Shown piece by piece: positions 8,512-17,165 of a stretch of DNA of 62,746 bases. This DNA comes from an uncultured Eubacteriales bacterium (GTDB lineage: Bacteria > Bacillota > Clostridia > Christensenellales > CAG-138). The notes beneath the pieces are model-generated. The model ran no database searches. It saw only the letters and a list, made by a program, of their open reading frames with translations, and was not told where the DNA came from. Position numbers and translations under genes: made by a program. How positions within the stretch are numbered: position 1 is the stretch's first letter; each line of letters begins with the position of its first letter. The stretch is from assembly GCA_902786465.1 (NCBI GenBank), contig CADACQ010000011.1, positions 1 to 62,746 of the forward strand. The letters are read 5' to 3'.

Positions 8512-8630
8512 TTACATGCCGTACCGCTTCTTGAAGCGATCGACCCGTCCGCCGCTGTCCACCAGCTTCTGCCGGCCCGTGAAGAACGGATGGCACTTGC
8601 TGCAGATTTCGGTTGGATATCTTTCTTCAT
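8512..8630 (-). pseudogene. rpmE: Ribosomal protein L31, internally deleted and out of frame
   Basis: The gene starts normally: AAAGGAGTG, then ATG at 8630, then MKKDIQP, the L31 N-terminus. The frame then jumps to [32 protein letters not shown], the L31 C-terminus, ending at TAA 8512. About 26 residues between them, holding the first half of the zinc site (CxCG), are missing, and the junction is out of frame by about 79 bases relative to a typical L31. Translation from the normal start would not give L31. It may be a real deletion or an assembly collapse at a short repeat. An ATG at 8703 opens the C-terminal frame but lacks the L31 N-terminus. Confidence 0.8.
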
Positions 8631-8722
8631 GTATTATCACTCCTTTGTCGTGTAATGCATTACCGTTTGCCATTATACCATGGCGAATCGAAAATGCAAG
8701 CACTTTTTTCAGGAAATTTTGG

Positions 8723-10519
<1,797 letters not shown>

Positions 10520-10593
10520 TTGCTTCCTCCAAAGAAATATGGATTTGTATTTGTGGGATGGTCGAACAGACGGAATCGATCTCGTATGGCTGT

Positions 10594-10623
10594 ATTGTAG
10601 GGCTTTGGACCCATTTTTGTCAA
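10594..10623 (-). promoter_or_regulatory. Sigma-A promoter of rho
   Basis: TTGACA (10618-10623), an 18-base spacer and TACAAT (10594-10599) on the minus strand. It predicts a leader of about 68 bases before rho. Confidence 0.75.
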
Positions 10624-10721
10624 GGCATTTTGCAAAATCAGTGCAAATCATCCCCCTTCTCTCCCCCTTTGCGGCATACCCTCGGGGACGGGCACATAGG
10701 CTGTTGACAGGAGGTGGACCT

Positions 10722-11009
10722 ATGGATAAGACCGGAACCCTGGTGGAGTACGTGCCCGACGCCCATCAGATCGTCGTCGAGGGCCAGCGCCACGCCCGCA
10801 TCACGGGGGTAGTGGACGTAGAGAGCTTCCACGAGGAGGAGGCCGCCATCCTGACCGAGGCGGGCATGCTGATCCTGTCGGGGGAGCAGCTCAAGCTCAC
10901 CCGGCTGGACCCGGACAGCGGCCAGGTCATCGTGGACGGGCGGATATTGTCCCTGGAGTACGAGCAGCCCGCCGCCAAGCGAAGTTTCTTCAGCCGCATC
11001 CGGGGATGA
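10722..11009 (+). CDS. yabP: Sporulation protein YabP
   Basis: A 95-residue member of the YabP/YqfC family, needed in Bacillus for mother-cell steps of spore cortex formation. The ATG at 10722 follows AGGAGGTGGACCT. The family pattern is visible: the repeated beta-strand segment HARITGVVDVESFHEEEAAILTEAG, GMLILSGEQLKLTRLD and the end GRILSLEYE. The last four bases overlap yabQ, and the yabP-yabQ-divIC order of B. subtilis is kept, which supports the call. In Bacillus this gene is sigma-E dependent; CATACCCT near 10675 only weakly resembles a sigma-E -10 box. Confidence 0.9.
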   Translation: MDKTGTLVEYVPDAHQIVVEGQRHARITGVVDVESFHEEEAAILTEAGMLILSGEQLKLTRLDPDSGQVIVDGRILSLEYEQPAAKRSFFSRIRG

Positions 11010-11326
11010 TCCGGGACGTGTTCAGCCAGCCCCACCAGGCCATGGTCATGCTGTTCTTCGGCCTGGTCGGCGGGCTCGGGTACGAGCTCGTGCGGCTCCC
11101 GCGCCTTAGGGCCGGGCGGGTCGGGGCGGCGCTCTGGGACCTCCTTGCCCTGGTGCTGCTGCAGGCGTGCCTGCTTTTGGGGCTCATGCTGTCCACCCGA
11201 GGGGAGGTCCGGCTCTACGGCCTGGTCCTGTTTTTCGGCGGCATGGCCCTCGTTCGTTGGGCGTTTCGGCCCCTGTTCACAGAAATACTCCAAAAGATAC
11301 GCAAAAAACTGTTCCCCTCTTGCTGA
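11006..11326 (+). CDS. yabQ: Spore cortex biosynthesis protein YabQ
   Basis: A 106-residue membrane protein with three hydrophobic segments (QAMVMLFFGLVGGLGYELV; WDLLALVLLQACLLLGLML; LYGLVLFFGGMALVRW) and a basic tail, the YabQ layout. In Bacillus it localises to the outer forespore membrane and is required for cortex formation. It is assigned from its topology and its position between yabP (four-base overlap) and divIC rather than from strong motifs. Confidence 0.8.
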   Translation: MIRDVFSQPHQAMVMLFFGLVGGLGYELVRLPRLRAGRVGAALWDLLALVLLQACLLLGLMLSTRGEVRLYGLVLFFGGMALVRWAFRPLFTEILQKIRKKLFPSC

Positions 11327-11331
11327 AAGTC

Positions 11332-11340
11332 TGCTATACT
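11332..11340 (+). promoter_or_regulatory. Extended -10 promoter of divIC, leaderless arrangement
   Basis: TGCTATACT (11332-11340) is an extended -10 (TGn plus TATACT); the -35 region is weak. The expected start at about 11347 is one base before the GTG of divIC. Confidence 0.55.
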
Positions 11341-11347
11341 GCTTTAC

Positions 11348-11671
11348 GTGAAAAAACGTGCCCGCAAAAAAAAGGTTTACTTCAAGCCCATACACTTTCT
11401 CCTGCTCCTGGCGGTGGACGCGGTGATCCTGGCCGGCGTCATCATCCCCCAGCGCACCAACCGGGAGAACGCCCAGCTGCTTCTCGAGCAGAAGCGGTCG
11501 GAGCTGAACGCCATCAAGATCGAATACGAGCGGGAGCAGGCGAACCTGGATTATATGCAGACCGACGAATACAAGCTCCAGCAGGGGTCCGTCCGCTACG
11601 GCTGGCACTACACCGACGACTCCATCATCCTGGACGAGGACGACGCGTCCCTGGCGGGAGGCAGCCAATGA
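11348..11671 (+). CDS. divIC: Septum formation initiator, DivIC/FtsB family
   Basis: Bitopic division protein: a basic cytoplasmic N-terminus (MKKRARKKK), one membrane helix (FLLLLAVDAVILAGVII), then a heptad-rich coiled coil (NRENAQLLLEQKRSELNAIKIEYEREQ) and the usual short C-terminal part, 107 residues in all. In Bacillus, DivIC acts with FtsL and DivIB at the septum. The GTG at 11348 is the only start that keeps the basic N-terminus and it has no ribosome binding site. The position after yabPQ is canonical. The stop overlaps the ppx ATG. Confidence 0.85.
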   Translation: MKKRARKKKVYFKPIHFLLLLAVDAVILAGVIIPQRTNRENAQLLLEQKRSELNAIKIEYEREQANLDYMQTDEYKLQQGSVRYGWHYTDDSIILDEDDASLAGGSQ

Positions 11672-12555
11672 GCGCGCCCGTGGCCGTACTGGATATCGGC
11701 AGTAACTCCGTCCGCTTCGCCATATTGGAGCGGGGTCAGGAAGGCGCTTTTTTTGTGCCCGGCGGGCGCAAGGAGATCTGCACCACCCGGCTCGGGAAGG
11801 GGCTCGACAAGACCGGCCGCCTCTCCCCCGTCTCCATGGCGGAGACCGTCAAAGCCTGCCGCCTGTTCTGCGACAAGGCCCAGGCTGCCGACGCCCGGGC
11901 CTACGCCTACGCCACCAGCGCCGTCCGGGACGCCTCGAACCGGCAGGAGCTGCTGGACGCGCTGAAGGCCGCCTGCCCTGAGATGCAGGTGTTCCTGCTC
12001 TCCGGCGAGGAGGAGGGGCGTTTGGCCTACGAGGGGGCCATGGGCGGCCAGGCGGGGACGCTGTTGGACATCGGCGGGGGCAGCGCCCAGGTGGTGACGC
12101 CCACCTGGTCCGTCAGCTTCCCCACGGGCTGCGTCCGGGCCCAGGACCTGTGCCCGGAGGACGCCCTCGAACGGATGCGGGACGTCATCTACACCTGGCT
12201 CAACGGCCGCGTCACTCTGCCAGGTTCTGCGTCGGCGCCCTTCGTCGGCGTGGGCGGCACCATCACCACCCTGGGGGCCCTGCTCCTGCAGCAGGAACGC
12301 TACGACGGCAGCCAGCTCTCCACCCTTCGGATCACGCCGGAGCTGCTCAATGCGCTTTTGCAGCGGCTCTCGGCCCTGGGGGACGAGAAGCGGGCCCAGA
12401 TGCCGCTGCTTATCCGCCGCCACGATGTGATCCTCCAGGGGGGCCTGATCCTCAGCTGGCTCATGGAGAACCTGTCCATCAAAGCCCTGACCCCCACGGA
12501 CCGGGGCGGCATGGAGGGCTTCGCCGGCTGGCTCTTTGAGAAGGGGATCGTATAA
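11668..12555 (+). CDS. ppx: Ppx/GppA-family phosphatase
   Basis: A 295-residue one-unit Ppx/GppA phosphatase (exopolyphosphatase or pppGpp phosphohydrolase). It shows the ASKHA-fold nucleotide motifs: DIGSNSVRFAILE at the start, YATSAVRDASN, the EEEGRLAYEGAM catalytic region, LLDIGGGSAQVV and GVGGTITTLGALLL. It lacks the C-terminal HD-like domain of longer enzymes, so the substrate preference is open. The ATGA overlap with divIC implies coupled translation; the same neighbourhood occurs in other Clostridia. Confidence 0.88.
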   Translation: MSAPVAVLDIGSNSVRFAILERGQEGAFFVPGGRKEICTTRLGKGLDKTGRLSPVSMAETVKACRLFCDKAQAADARAYAYATSAVRDASNRQELLDALKAACPEMQVFLLSGEEEGRLAYEGAMGGQAGTLLDIGGGSAQVVTPTWSVSFPTGCVRAQDLCPEDALERMRDVIYTWLNGRVTLPGSASAPFVGVGGTITTLGALLLQQERYDGSQLSTLRITPELLNALLQRLSALGDEKRAQMPLLIRRHDVILQGGLILSWLMENLSIKALTPTDRGGMEGFAGWLFEKGIV

Positions 12556-12567
12556 ACGATTTCTTTT

Positions 12568-12603
12568 GTTCCTTTTTCTCTTCAGGAGAAGAGAAAAAGG
12601 AAC
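12568..12603. repeat. Perfect 16-bp inverted repeat
   Basis: GTTCCTTTTTCTCTTC (12568-12583) and its exact complement (12588-12603) around a four-base loop. The stem is pyrimidine on one side. No T-run follows on either strand, so it is not a standard terminator. Confidence 0.7.
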
Positions 12604-12627
12604 CGAAAAAGAGAAGCCAAGAAATAT

Positions 12628-12666
12628 AAAAAGACCGCTATGGAACACATCGGTTCCGTAGCGGTC
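12628..12666. terminator. Intrinsic terminator between ppx and the CD1247-type gene
   Basis: A 14-bp stem GACCGCTATGGAAC / GTTCCGTAGCGGTC (one wobble pair) with a six-base loop. A run of five T follows on the minus strand, and CTTCTTTT on the plus strand. It serves the converging genes. Confidence 0.85.
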
Positions 12667-12683
12667 CTTCTTTTCTGTGTGAG

Positions 12684-13088
12684 TTATTCCTCGTCCTTCT
12701 TGTCGGGGATGTTGATCTCGATGGGCTCGTTGCAGTTGGGGCAGATGAGCCCGTCAGGATTGTCCAGCATATCCTCGTCGAAGTAGATGGTCTCGCCGCA
12801 GTTGGGGCAGACGACCTCGAAGAAATCATCGTCGTCGTCCACGTCCTCGTCCTCGTCGTCCTCGTCCTCGCCGTAGAGGATCTCATCGTAATCGTCCATG
12901 TCATCGTAGATCTCGTCGATGGAATCGTTGAGTTCCTCAATGGCATCGTCGTGATCGCTCAGCTCCTCCGCGATGGAATCCAAAGCGTCGATGATGGCGT
13001 TGAACAGCTTCTTCTGCTTGGCGTCCTCGATCTCCAGCCCCTCCATGAGGCCGTCCAGATACGCGACCTTTTCCGAAATCCTGCTCAT
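12684..13088 (-). CDS. CD1247-type acidic zinc-ribbon protein
   Basis: A 134-residue protein widely conserved in Clostridia and often mislabelled as an AraC regulator. Residues 1-50 form the helical CD1247 N-terminal domain (VAYLDGLMEGLEIEDAKQKKLF). A very acidic middle (EDEDDEDEDVDDDDD) follows, then a C-terminal zinc ribbon with two CPNC pairs (VCPNCGETIYF; LICPNCNEPIEI). No HTH is present. The acidic tract may mimic nucleic acid or bind basic partners, but that is inference. It is downstream of efp. Confidence 0.72.
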   Translation of the reverse strand: MSRISEKVAYLDGLMEGLEIEDAKQKKLFNAIIDALDSIAEELSDHDDAIEELNDSIDEIYDDMDDYDEILYGEDEDDEDEDVDDDDDFFEVVCPNCGETIYFDEDMLDNPDGLICPNCNEPIEINIPDKKDEE

Positions 13089-13123
13089 ATGCTCCTCCTT
13101 GTTTCCTTTGGTGTTACTATGGC

Positions 13124-13681
13124 TTAGATGCGCTCCATGTATTCGCCGGTACGGGTATCCACGCGGATCTTGTCGCCCTGGTTCACGAACAGGGGCACGG
13201 CGATGTGGTAGCCGGTCTCCAACACGGCGGGCTTGGTGGTGCCGGTGGCGGTGTCGCCCTTGAAGCCGGGCTCGGTGTCGGTGACCTCCAGGACCACGAA
13301 GTTGGGGGCCTGGACGGCGAAGGGGGAACCCTTGTAGGAACGGACGGTGACGGTGTCGTTCTCCTTGATGAAGTCGATAGCGTCCTCCACCTGCTCATGG
13401 TTCAGGGGGATGAGATCGAACGTCTCGCTGTCCATGAAGTAGTAGAGATCGCCGTCGGAGTAGGAATAGGTCATCTCCTTGGTCTCGATGCGGGCCTCGG
13501 GATACTTGTCCGTGGGGCTGAAGGTGCGCTCCAGCACCGCGCCGGTCATCGCGTTCTTGAGGCGGGTACGGACGAAGGCCGCGCCCTTGCCGGGCTTCAC
13601 ATGCTGAAAGTCCACAACGGACCAAACGTTGCCGTCGATCTCGACCGTGGTGCCTTTACGAAAATCGCCTGCCATTACCAT
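13124..13681 (-). CDS. efp: Elongation factor P
   Basis: Rescues ribosomes stalled at polyproline motifs. It has 185 residues and three OB-like domains. The modification loop is [19 protein letters not shown], with Lys at the usual tip; the C-terminal signature [23 protein letters not shown] is intact. A GGGAGG ribosome binding site supports the ATG at 13681 (MVMAGDF), although the ATG two codons later is possible. It follows the M24 peptidase gene, the standard pepQ-efp pair of Firmicutes. Confidence 0.96.
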   Translation of the reverse strand: MVMAGDFRKGTTVEIDGNVWSVVDFQHVKPGKGAAFVRTRLKNAMTGAVLERTFSPTDKYPEARIETKEMTYSYSDGDLYYFMDSETFDLIPLNHEQVEDAIDFIKENDTVTVRSYKGSPFAVQAPNFVVLEVTDTEPGFKGDTATGTTKPAVLETGYHIAVPLFVNQGDKIRVDTRTGEYMERI

Positions 13682-13732
13682 AGTTTTCTTTTCCTCCCTG
13701 TAATTACTGGTTTCGTTCTGTATGTTATATGG

Positions 13733-14800
13733 TCAATCCACGCTGAGAAGCTCTTTCGTAGAGCTGACCAGGTCGATCTTTCCCTCTTTCGTGACGACGC
13801 AGCAATCCTCGATGCGCACGCCCAGCTTCCCTTCGATGTAGATGCCCGGCTCCACCGTGATGGTCATGCCCTCCTCCAGCGTCCACTCGCTGGCGGTGGA
13901 GGCGTTGGGCGCCTCGTGGATCATGAGGCCGAAGCCGTGGCCAAGGCTGTGGCCGAAGGTCTCGCCGTAGCCCTGGGAGGCGATGTAGTCCCGGGCGATG
14001 GCGTCCAGCTCCCGGCCGGTGATGCCCGCCTTCAGGGCGTCCAGGGCCTTCTGCTGGGCGGTGCGGACGATGTCGTAGATCCGCTTGGAGAAGTCGTCCA
14101 CCTGGCCTACGGCGAAGGTCCGGGTCATGTCGCTGTGGTAGCCGTTGAAAACGCAACCATAGTCCAGCACCACCAGATCCCCCTTCTGGAGCCGACGGTC
14201 CCCGGGGATGGCGTGGCACATGGCGCCGTTGGGGCCGGAGCCCACGATGGTGTCGAAGGAGGGGCACTCGCTCCCCAGCTTGGCGTTGATATAGTCCAGC
14301 TCCGCCGCCACTTCCTTCTCGGTCATGCCGCTGCCGATGCGGGTCAAGAGCTGCTTGAAGCCCTCGTCCGCCATGTTCTGGGCCCGCTGTAGGCTGGCGA
14401 TCTCGTCCGCCGTCTTGATGAGCCGGGGCTTGTTCATCTCCTCGGAGAAGGGGACGAACTCATAGTCCAGCGCCTTGTACTTCTCAAAGGTGGCCACGGT
14501 CATGGTGTGGTTTTCAAAGGCCACCCGCTTGCAGCCGTCTTCCTTCAACAGCCTGTCCACCGTGGGGAGCAGGGCGCCGCGGCCCACCTCCACCACGTCA
14601 AAATCCGGGCTCTGTTCCTTGGCCTGGATGGTGTAGCGAAAATCCGTCAGGAGCGATGCATGGGCGCCGGTGACGACCAGAGCCGCCTCATCGCTGGTGA
14701 AGCCGGAATAATACCGGATGGCGGTGAGACCGGTGACCAGCGCCGCGTCCAACCCGTTGTCGCCCAGGAGCTTGCGCAGCTTTTCCACACGCTCTTTCAT
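13733..14800 (-). CDS. pepQ: M24 family Xaa-Pro peptidase (PepQ/aminopeptidase P-like)
   Basis: Cleaves the bond next to proline in short peptides. The ATG at 14800 (MKERVEKLRKLL) gives 355 residues: a creatinase-type N-terminal domain (residues 1-125), then the pita-bread catalytic domain. The five metal ligands are readable: the two Asp in VLDYGCVFNGYHSDMTRTF, the His in GHSLGHGFGLMIHE, and the two Glu in TITVEPGIYIEGKLGVRIED. It is transcribed from the promoter at 14849-14877 and runs into efp. Confidence 0.92.
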   Translation of the reverse strand: MKERVEKLRKLLGDNGLDAALVTGLTAIRYYSGFTSDEAALVVTGAHASLLTDFRYTIQAKEQSPDFDVVEVGRGALLPTVDRLLKEDGCKRVAFENHTMTVATFEKYKALDYEFVPFSEEMNKPRLIKTADEIASLQRAQNMADEGFKQLLTRIGSGMTEKEVAAELDYINAKLGSECPSFDTIVGSGPNGAMCHAIPGDRRLQKGDLVVLDYGCVFNGYHSDMTRTFAVGQVDDFSKRIYDIVRTAQQKALDALKAGITGRELDAIARDYIASQGYGETFGHSLGHGFGLMIHEAPNASTASEWTLEEGMTITVEPGIYIEGKLGVRIEDCCVVTKEGKIDLVSSTKELLSVD

Positions 14801-14848
14801 GCCTTGATTCCTGTCCTCCCTGCAAAGTCCTACCCAAAATGTCATTGT

Positions 14849-14877
14849 ATTATACCATGGTGTTTCACATATCACAA
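14849..14877 (-). promoter_or_regulatory. Sigma-A promoter for pepQ-efp
   Basis: TTGTGA (14872-14877), a 17-base spacer and TATAAT (14849-14854) on the minus strand. The -35 overlaps the 3' end of sigK. Confidence 0.75.
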
Positions 14878-15594
14878 GTCTTTTTTTCCGGGGCCGCTCT
14901 CCTCCTCCAGAAGGGCCAGCCGGAGCTTCAGCACCGCCTTCTTCTCGATCCGGGAGATGTAGGACCGGGAGATGCCGATGCGGTCCGCCACCTGCTGCTG
15001 GGTCAGGGGTCCTTCCCCTGAAAGGCCGCAGCGCAATGACAGCACCAGCTTCTCCCGCCGCCGCAGCGTCCGGGCCATGAGGGCACGGAGCCGCTCCCCC
15101 TCCAATCGGCGGCTCACCTCCTCGAAGAGCTCCGAGCCGTCGGTGCCTACGAGATCCAGCACCGTCCGCTCGTTCCCCTCCCTGTCCCGACCCAGGGGCT
15201 CCTCCATGGACACCTCCCCCACCAGCTTCTTCTCCGTCCTCAAGCTCATGCGGATCTCGTTCTCGATGCACCGGGAGGCGTAGTTCGACAGGCTCCCCTT
15301 GTCCGGGGAGAAGGTGTCCACCGCCTTGATGAGGCCGATGGTGCCGATGGAGATAAGGTCGTCCAGCTCCCGGCGCCGACTTAGCTTCCCCCGGGCGGCG
15401 TACTTGCCCGCGATATGGGCGCAGAGCCGGAGGTTGTGGAGGATCAGCCTATCCCTTGCCCCTTCGCTCCCCGCCCGAAGCTCCTCCAGGGCCTGCCGCT
15501 CCTCCGCCGGGTCCAGGGGCTTGGGGAAGGAGGCGCTCTTCACGTACCCGGCGAAGAACAGCCCCCGCAGCAGCTCCAGCAAAAACAACAGCAT
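14872..15594 (-). CDS. sigK: Sporulation sigma factor SigK (uninterrupted)
   Basis: Late mother-cell sigma factor, 240 residues. The N-terminus MLLFLLELLRGLFFAGYVKSASFPKPL matches the hydrophobic pro-sequence and the VKSxSFPxPL processing region of pro-sigma-K. Region 2 carries LILHNLRLCAHIAGKY and DDLISIGTIGLIKAVDTF; region 4 has the HTH TQQQVADRIGISRSYISRIEK. The gene is continuous, so no skin-type element interrupts it. Pro-sigma-K is normally activated by a SpoIVFB-type M50 protease after SpoIVB signalling; an M50 protease (37653-38297) and SpoIVB (42503-43681) are both in the window. Confidence 0.9.
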   Translation of the reverse strand: MLLFLLELLRGLFFAGYVKSASFPKPLDPAEERQALEELRAGSEGARDRLILHNLRLCAHIAGKYAARGKLSRRRELDDLISIGTIGLIKAVDTFSPDKGSLSNYASRCIENEIRMSLRTEKKLVGEVSMEEPLGRDREGNERTVLDLVGTDGSELFEEVSRRLEGERLRALMARTLRRREKLVLSLRCGLSGEGPLTQQQVADRIGISRSYISRIEKKAVLKLRLALLEEESGPGKKDL

Positions 15595-15627
15595 AGCTTC
15601 ACCCCCTACGGGATCAGGCTATGCTGT
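15588..15627 (-). promoter_or_regulatory. Inverted repeat over the sigK start codon
   Basis: ACAGCATAGC (15588-15597) and GCTATGCTGT (15618-15627) are perfect 10-bp arms with a 20-base loop. One arm contains the sigK ATG and the loop contains the ribosome binding site. It could fold in mRNA or act as an operator. Confidence 0.55.
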
Positions 15628-15629
15628 GA

Positions 15630-15651
15630 TTCGACAAAATATCCCTTCGCT
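15630..15651 (-). promoter_or_regulatory. Spo0A-box match and sigma-E-like promoter upstream of sigK
   Basis: The minus strand carries TTTGTCGAA (15630-15638), an exact match to the Bacillus 0A box. It overlaps the start of a sigma-E-like -35 (GGATATT); a weak -10 (CATAGCCT) lies 14 bases further downstream in the dyad arm. Both assignments rest on consensus matching only. Confidence 0.4.
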
Positions 15652-15688
15652 TGCGCCAAAGGCGCCAATTCAGCTCCACCGCAGGCGC

Positions 15689-16822
15689 TTACTCCCAGAA
15701 CGGGGAATACTTCAGCACGTTCTGCTGGTGCTCCTTGTAGGTCTTGCTGAACACCAGGCGGTTGGTCTGCTTGGGGTTCATGTTGCAGAAGTAGAGATAC
15801 CCTTCGCTGAGATACTCCTCCGAGGGGTAGAGAGCCGCCTGGATGGCCGCCCGGCCCGGGTTGCAGATGGGCCCCACAGGCAGGCCCTTGTTCCGGTAGG
15901 TGTTGTAGGGGGACACGGTGGAAAGCTCCGTATCCGTGAAGGTGTACTTCTTCACCCCCAGGGCGTAGGATAGCGTGGCGCAGGATTCGAGAGGCATCCC
16001 CTGCCGGAGCCGGTTGTGGAACACCGCCGACACCCGGGCGAAGTCCTCGTCCGCCGCGGCCTCCTTCTCGATCATGGAGGCGAGAGCGATCACCTGATCG
16101 GTGGTCAGGTTCAGGGACCGGGCCCGCTCCGCGTCCTCCTCGGAGAACACCACGGCGAACCGGTTCAGCATCTTCTTCAGGATGTCCGCGGGGGCCGCGT
16201 CCTCATAGACCTCGTAGGTGTCGGGGAACAGATACCCCTCCAGGGCGTAGCGCCGGTCGGAGGCGTTCTGGATCCCATCGAGATACCCTGCGGACAGGAG
16301 CGTGCCGTCCTTGCAGAGGGCCAGGAACTCCTCCTGCTCCTCCAGGATGCCCGCCTCATAGAGGGCCTGAGCGATCTCCGCCGCCGTGTAGCCCTCGGGG
16401 ATGGTGAAGCGGGTGACCCGCCGGGCCTCGTTCCCGGCGCAGAGGATGTTCACGATCTCGGGGATGGTCATATTCCGGGAGAGCACGTAGGTGCCCGCCT
16501 TCAGGGCGTGGGCCTTGCCCGTGAAATCCACGTACACCTTGAAGGAGGCGGTGCTGACGATGAGCCCCGGCTCGTCCTGGCCTCGGACGTTGTAGAGAAT
16601 GGAGGCGATGCGGGAGGCGGAGGAACCGGAGGGGATCACCACCTGGATGGGGGTGTTGTCCTCCGCGTCCACGGGGTAGACGAAATGGCTCAGCACGTAG
16701 CGGATGGCCCCGATCATGGCGAGGGCCACCAGGCCCAGGCTCAGCAGGGCCGCCGCGATGGGGCGCAGTATCCGCCATACCTTTTCCCGGCGCACCGCCA
16801 CCGGGTCCTTCCATTGAGTCAT
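15689..16822 (-). CDS. mltG: Endolytic murein transglycosylase MltG (YceG family)
   Basis: Membrane-anchored enzyme that cuts nascent glycan strands. The protein has 377 residues: a cytoplasmic tail, one membrane helix (ALLSLGLVALAMIGAIRYVL), a LysM-like domain (IQVVIPSGSSASRIASILY), then the YceG catalytic domain with LEGYLFPDTYEV, the catalytic Glu in ALASMIEKEA, YNTYRNKGLPVGPICNPG and a tail ending SKTYKEHQQNV. All key motifs are intact. It begins one base after the ylbF stop. Confidence 0.93.
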   Translation of the reverse strand: MTQWKDPVAVRREKVWRILRPIAAALLSLGLVALAMIGAIRYVLSHFVYPVDAEDNTPIQVVIPSGSSASRIASILYNVRGQDEPGLIVSTASFKVYVDFTGKAHALKAGTYVLSRNMTIPEIVNILCAGNEARRVTRFTIPEGYTAAEIAQALYEAGILEEQEEFLALCKDGTLLSAGYLDGIQNASDRRYALEGYLFPDTYEVYEDAAPADILKKMLNRFAVVFSEEDAERARSLNLTTDQVIALASMIEKEAAADEDFARVSAVFHNRLRQGMPLESCATLSYALGVKKYTFTDTELSTVSPYNTYRNKGLPVGPICNPGRAAIQAALYPSEEYLSEGYLYFCNMNPKQTNRLVFSKTYKEHQQNVLKYSPFWE

Positions 16823-16823
16823 G

Positions 16824-17165
16824 CTATCTCCCCCACTCGGAAAAGTCTATCCCGACGCCTCGTGCGATGGCGTCGTAGGTGTCCGTCAACAGCTTGTTCA
16901 AACTATACTCCGCCAGCAGGAAGTCGGCGGCATCCGGGGAAAACTGCAGCAGCTCCGCCAGCTTTTTGAGTTCCTCTTCCTCCGTCCCGGCCTCTCCCCC
17001 GGCCATGCGCCGGGCCTGGACCGTCATCTGCAGCTTATGGAAGCGCTTCAGGAGGGCGGCGGTCTGCTCGTCCGCCAGGGCCTTCTCCTTGGCAGCAACA
17101 TAGGCTTCGTATTCTTTGCTGCGGCGGATCTCGGCCGCCAGCTCCTTAGCCAAGGTCTCGATCAT
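16824..17165 (-). CDS. YlbF/YmcA-family regulator
   Basis: A 113-residue all-helical protein of the Com_YlbF family: an N-terminal helix (AKELAAEIRRSKEYEAYVAAKEKAL), a middle helix (LLKRFHKLQMTVQ) and a C-terminal helix (FLLAEYSLNKLLTDTYDAIARG). In Bacillus, YlbF, YmcA and YaaT form a complex that promotes mRNA maturation with RNase Y and influences competence, biofilm and sporulation. Here the gene overlaps the RNase J gene by 20 bases, a fitting neighbour for a role in RNA processing. Confidence 0.78.
   Translation of the reverse strand: MIETLAKELAAEIRRSKEYEAYVAAKEKALADEQTAALLKRFHKLQMTVQARRMAGGEAGTEEEELKKLAELLQFSPDAADFLLAEYSLNKLLTDTYDAIARGVGIDFSEWGR

Noticed and set aside
8512-8703. A small intact ORF reading from ATG 8703 into the L31 C-terminus
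   Set aside because: Its first 30 residues are the rpmE leader and start region read in the wrong frame; it lacks the L31 N-terminus, so I treat the locus as a disrupted rpmE.
15281-15300. TTCGACA matches (also near 36594) as Spo0A boxes
   Set aside because: They lie inside sigK and scpB coding sequence and match only seven bases; expected by chance in coding DNA.
14872-15594. sigK as another sporulation sigma factor (SigE)
   Set aside because: The N-terminus VKSASFPKPL and the region 2 text fit SigK better, and no SpoIIGA-type gene is adjacent.
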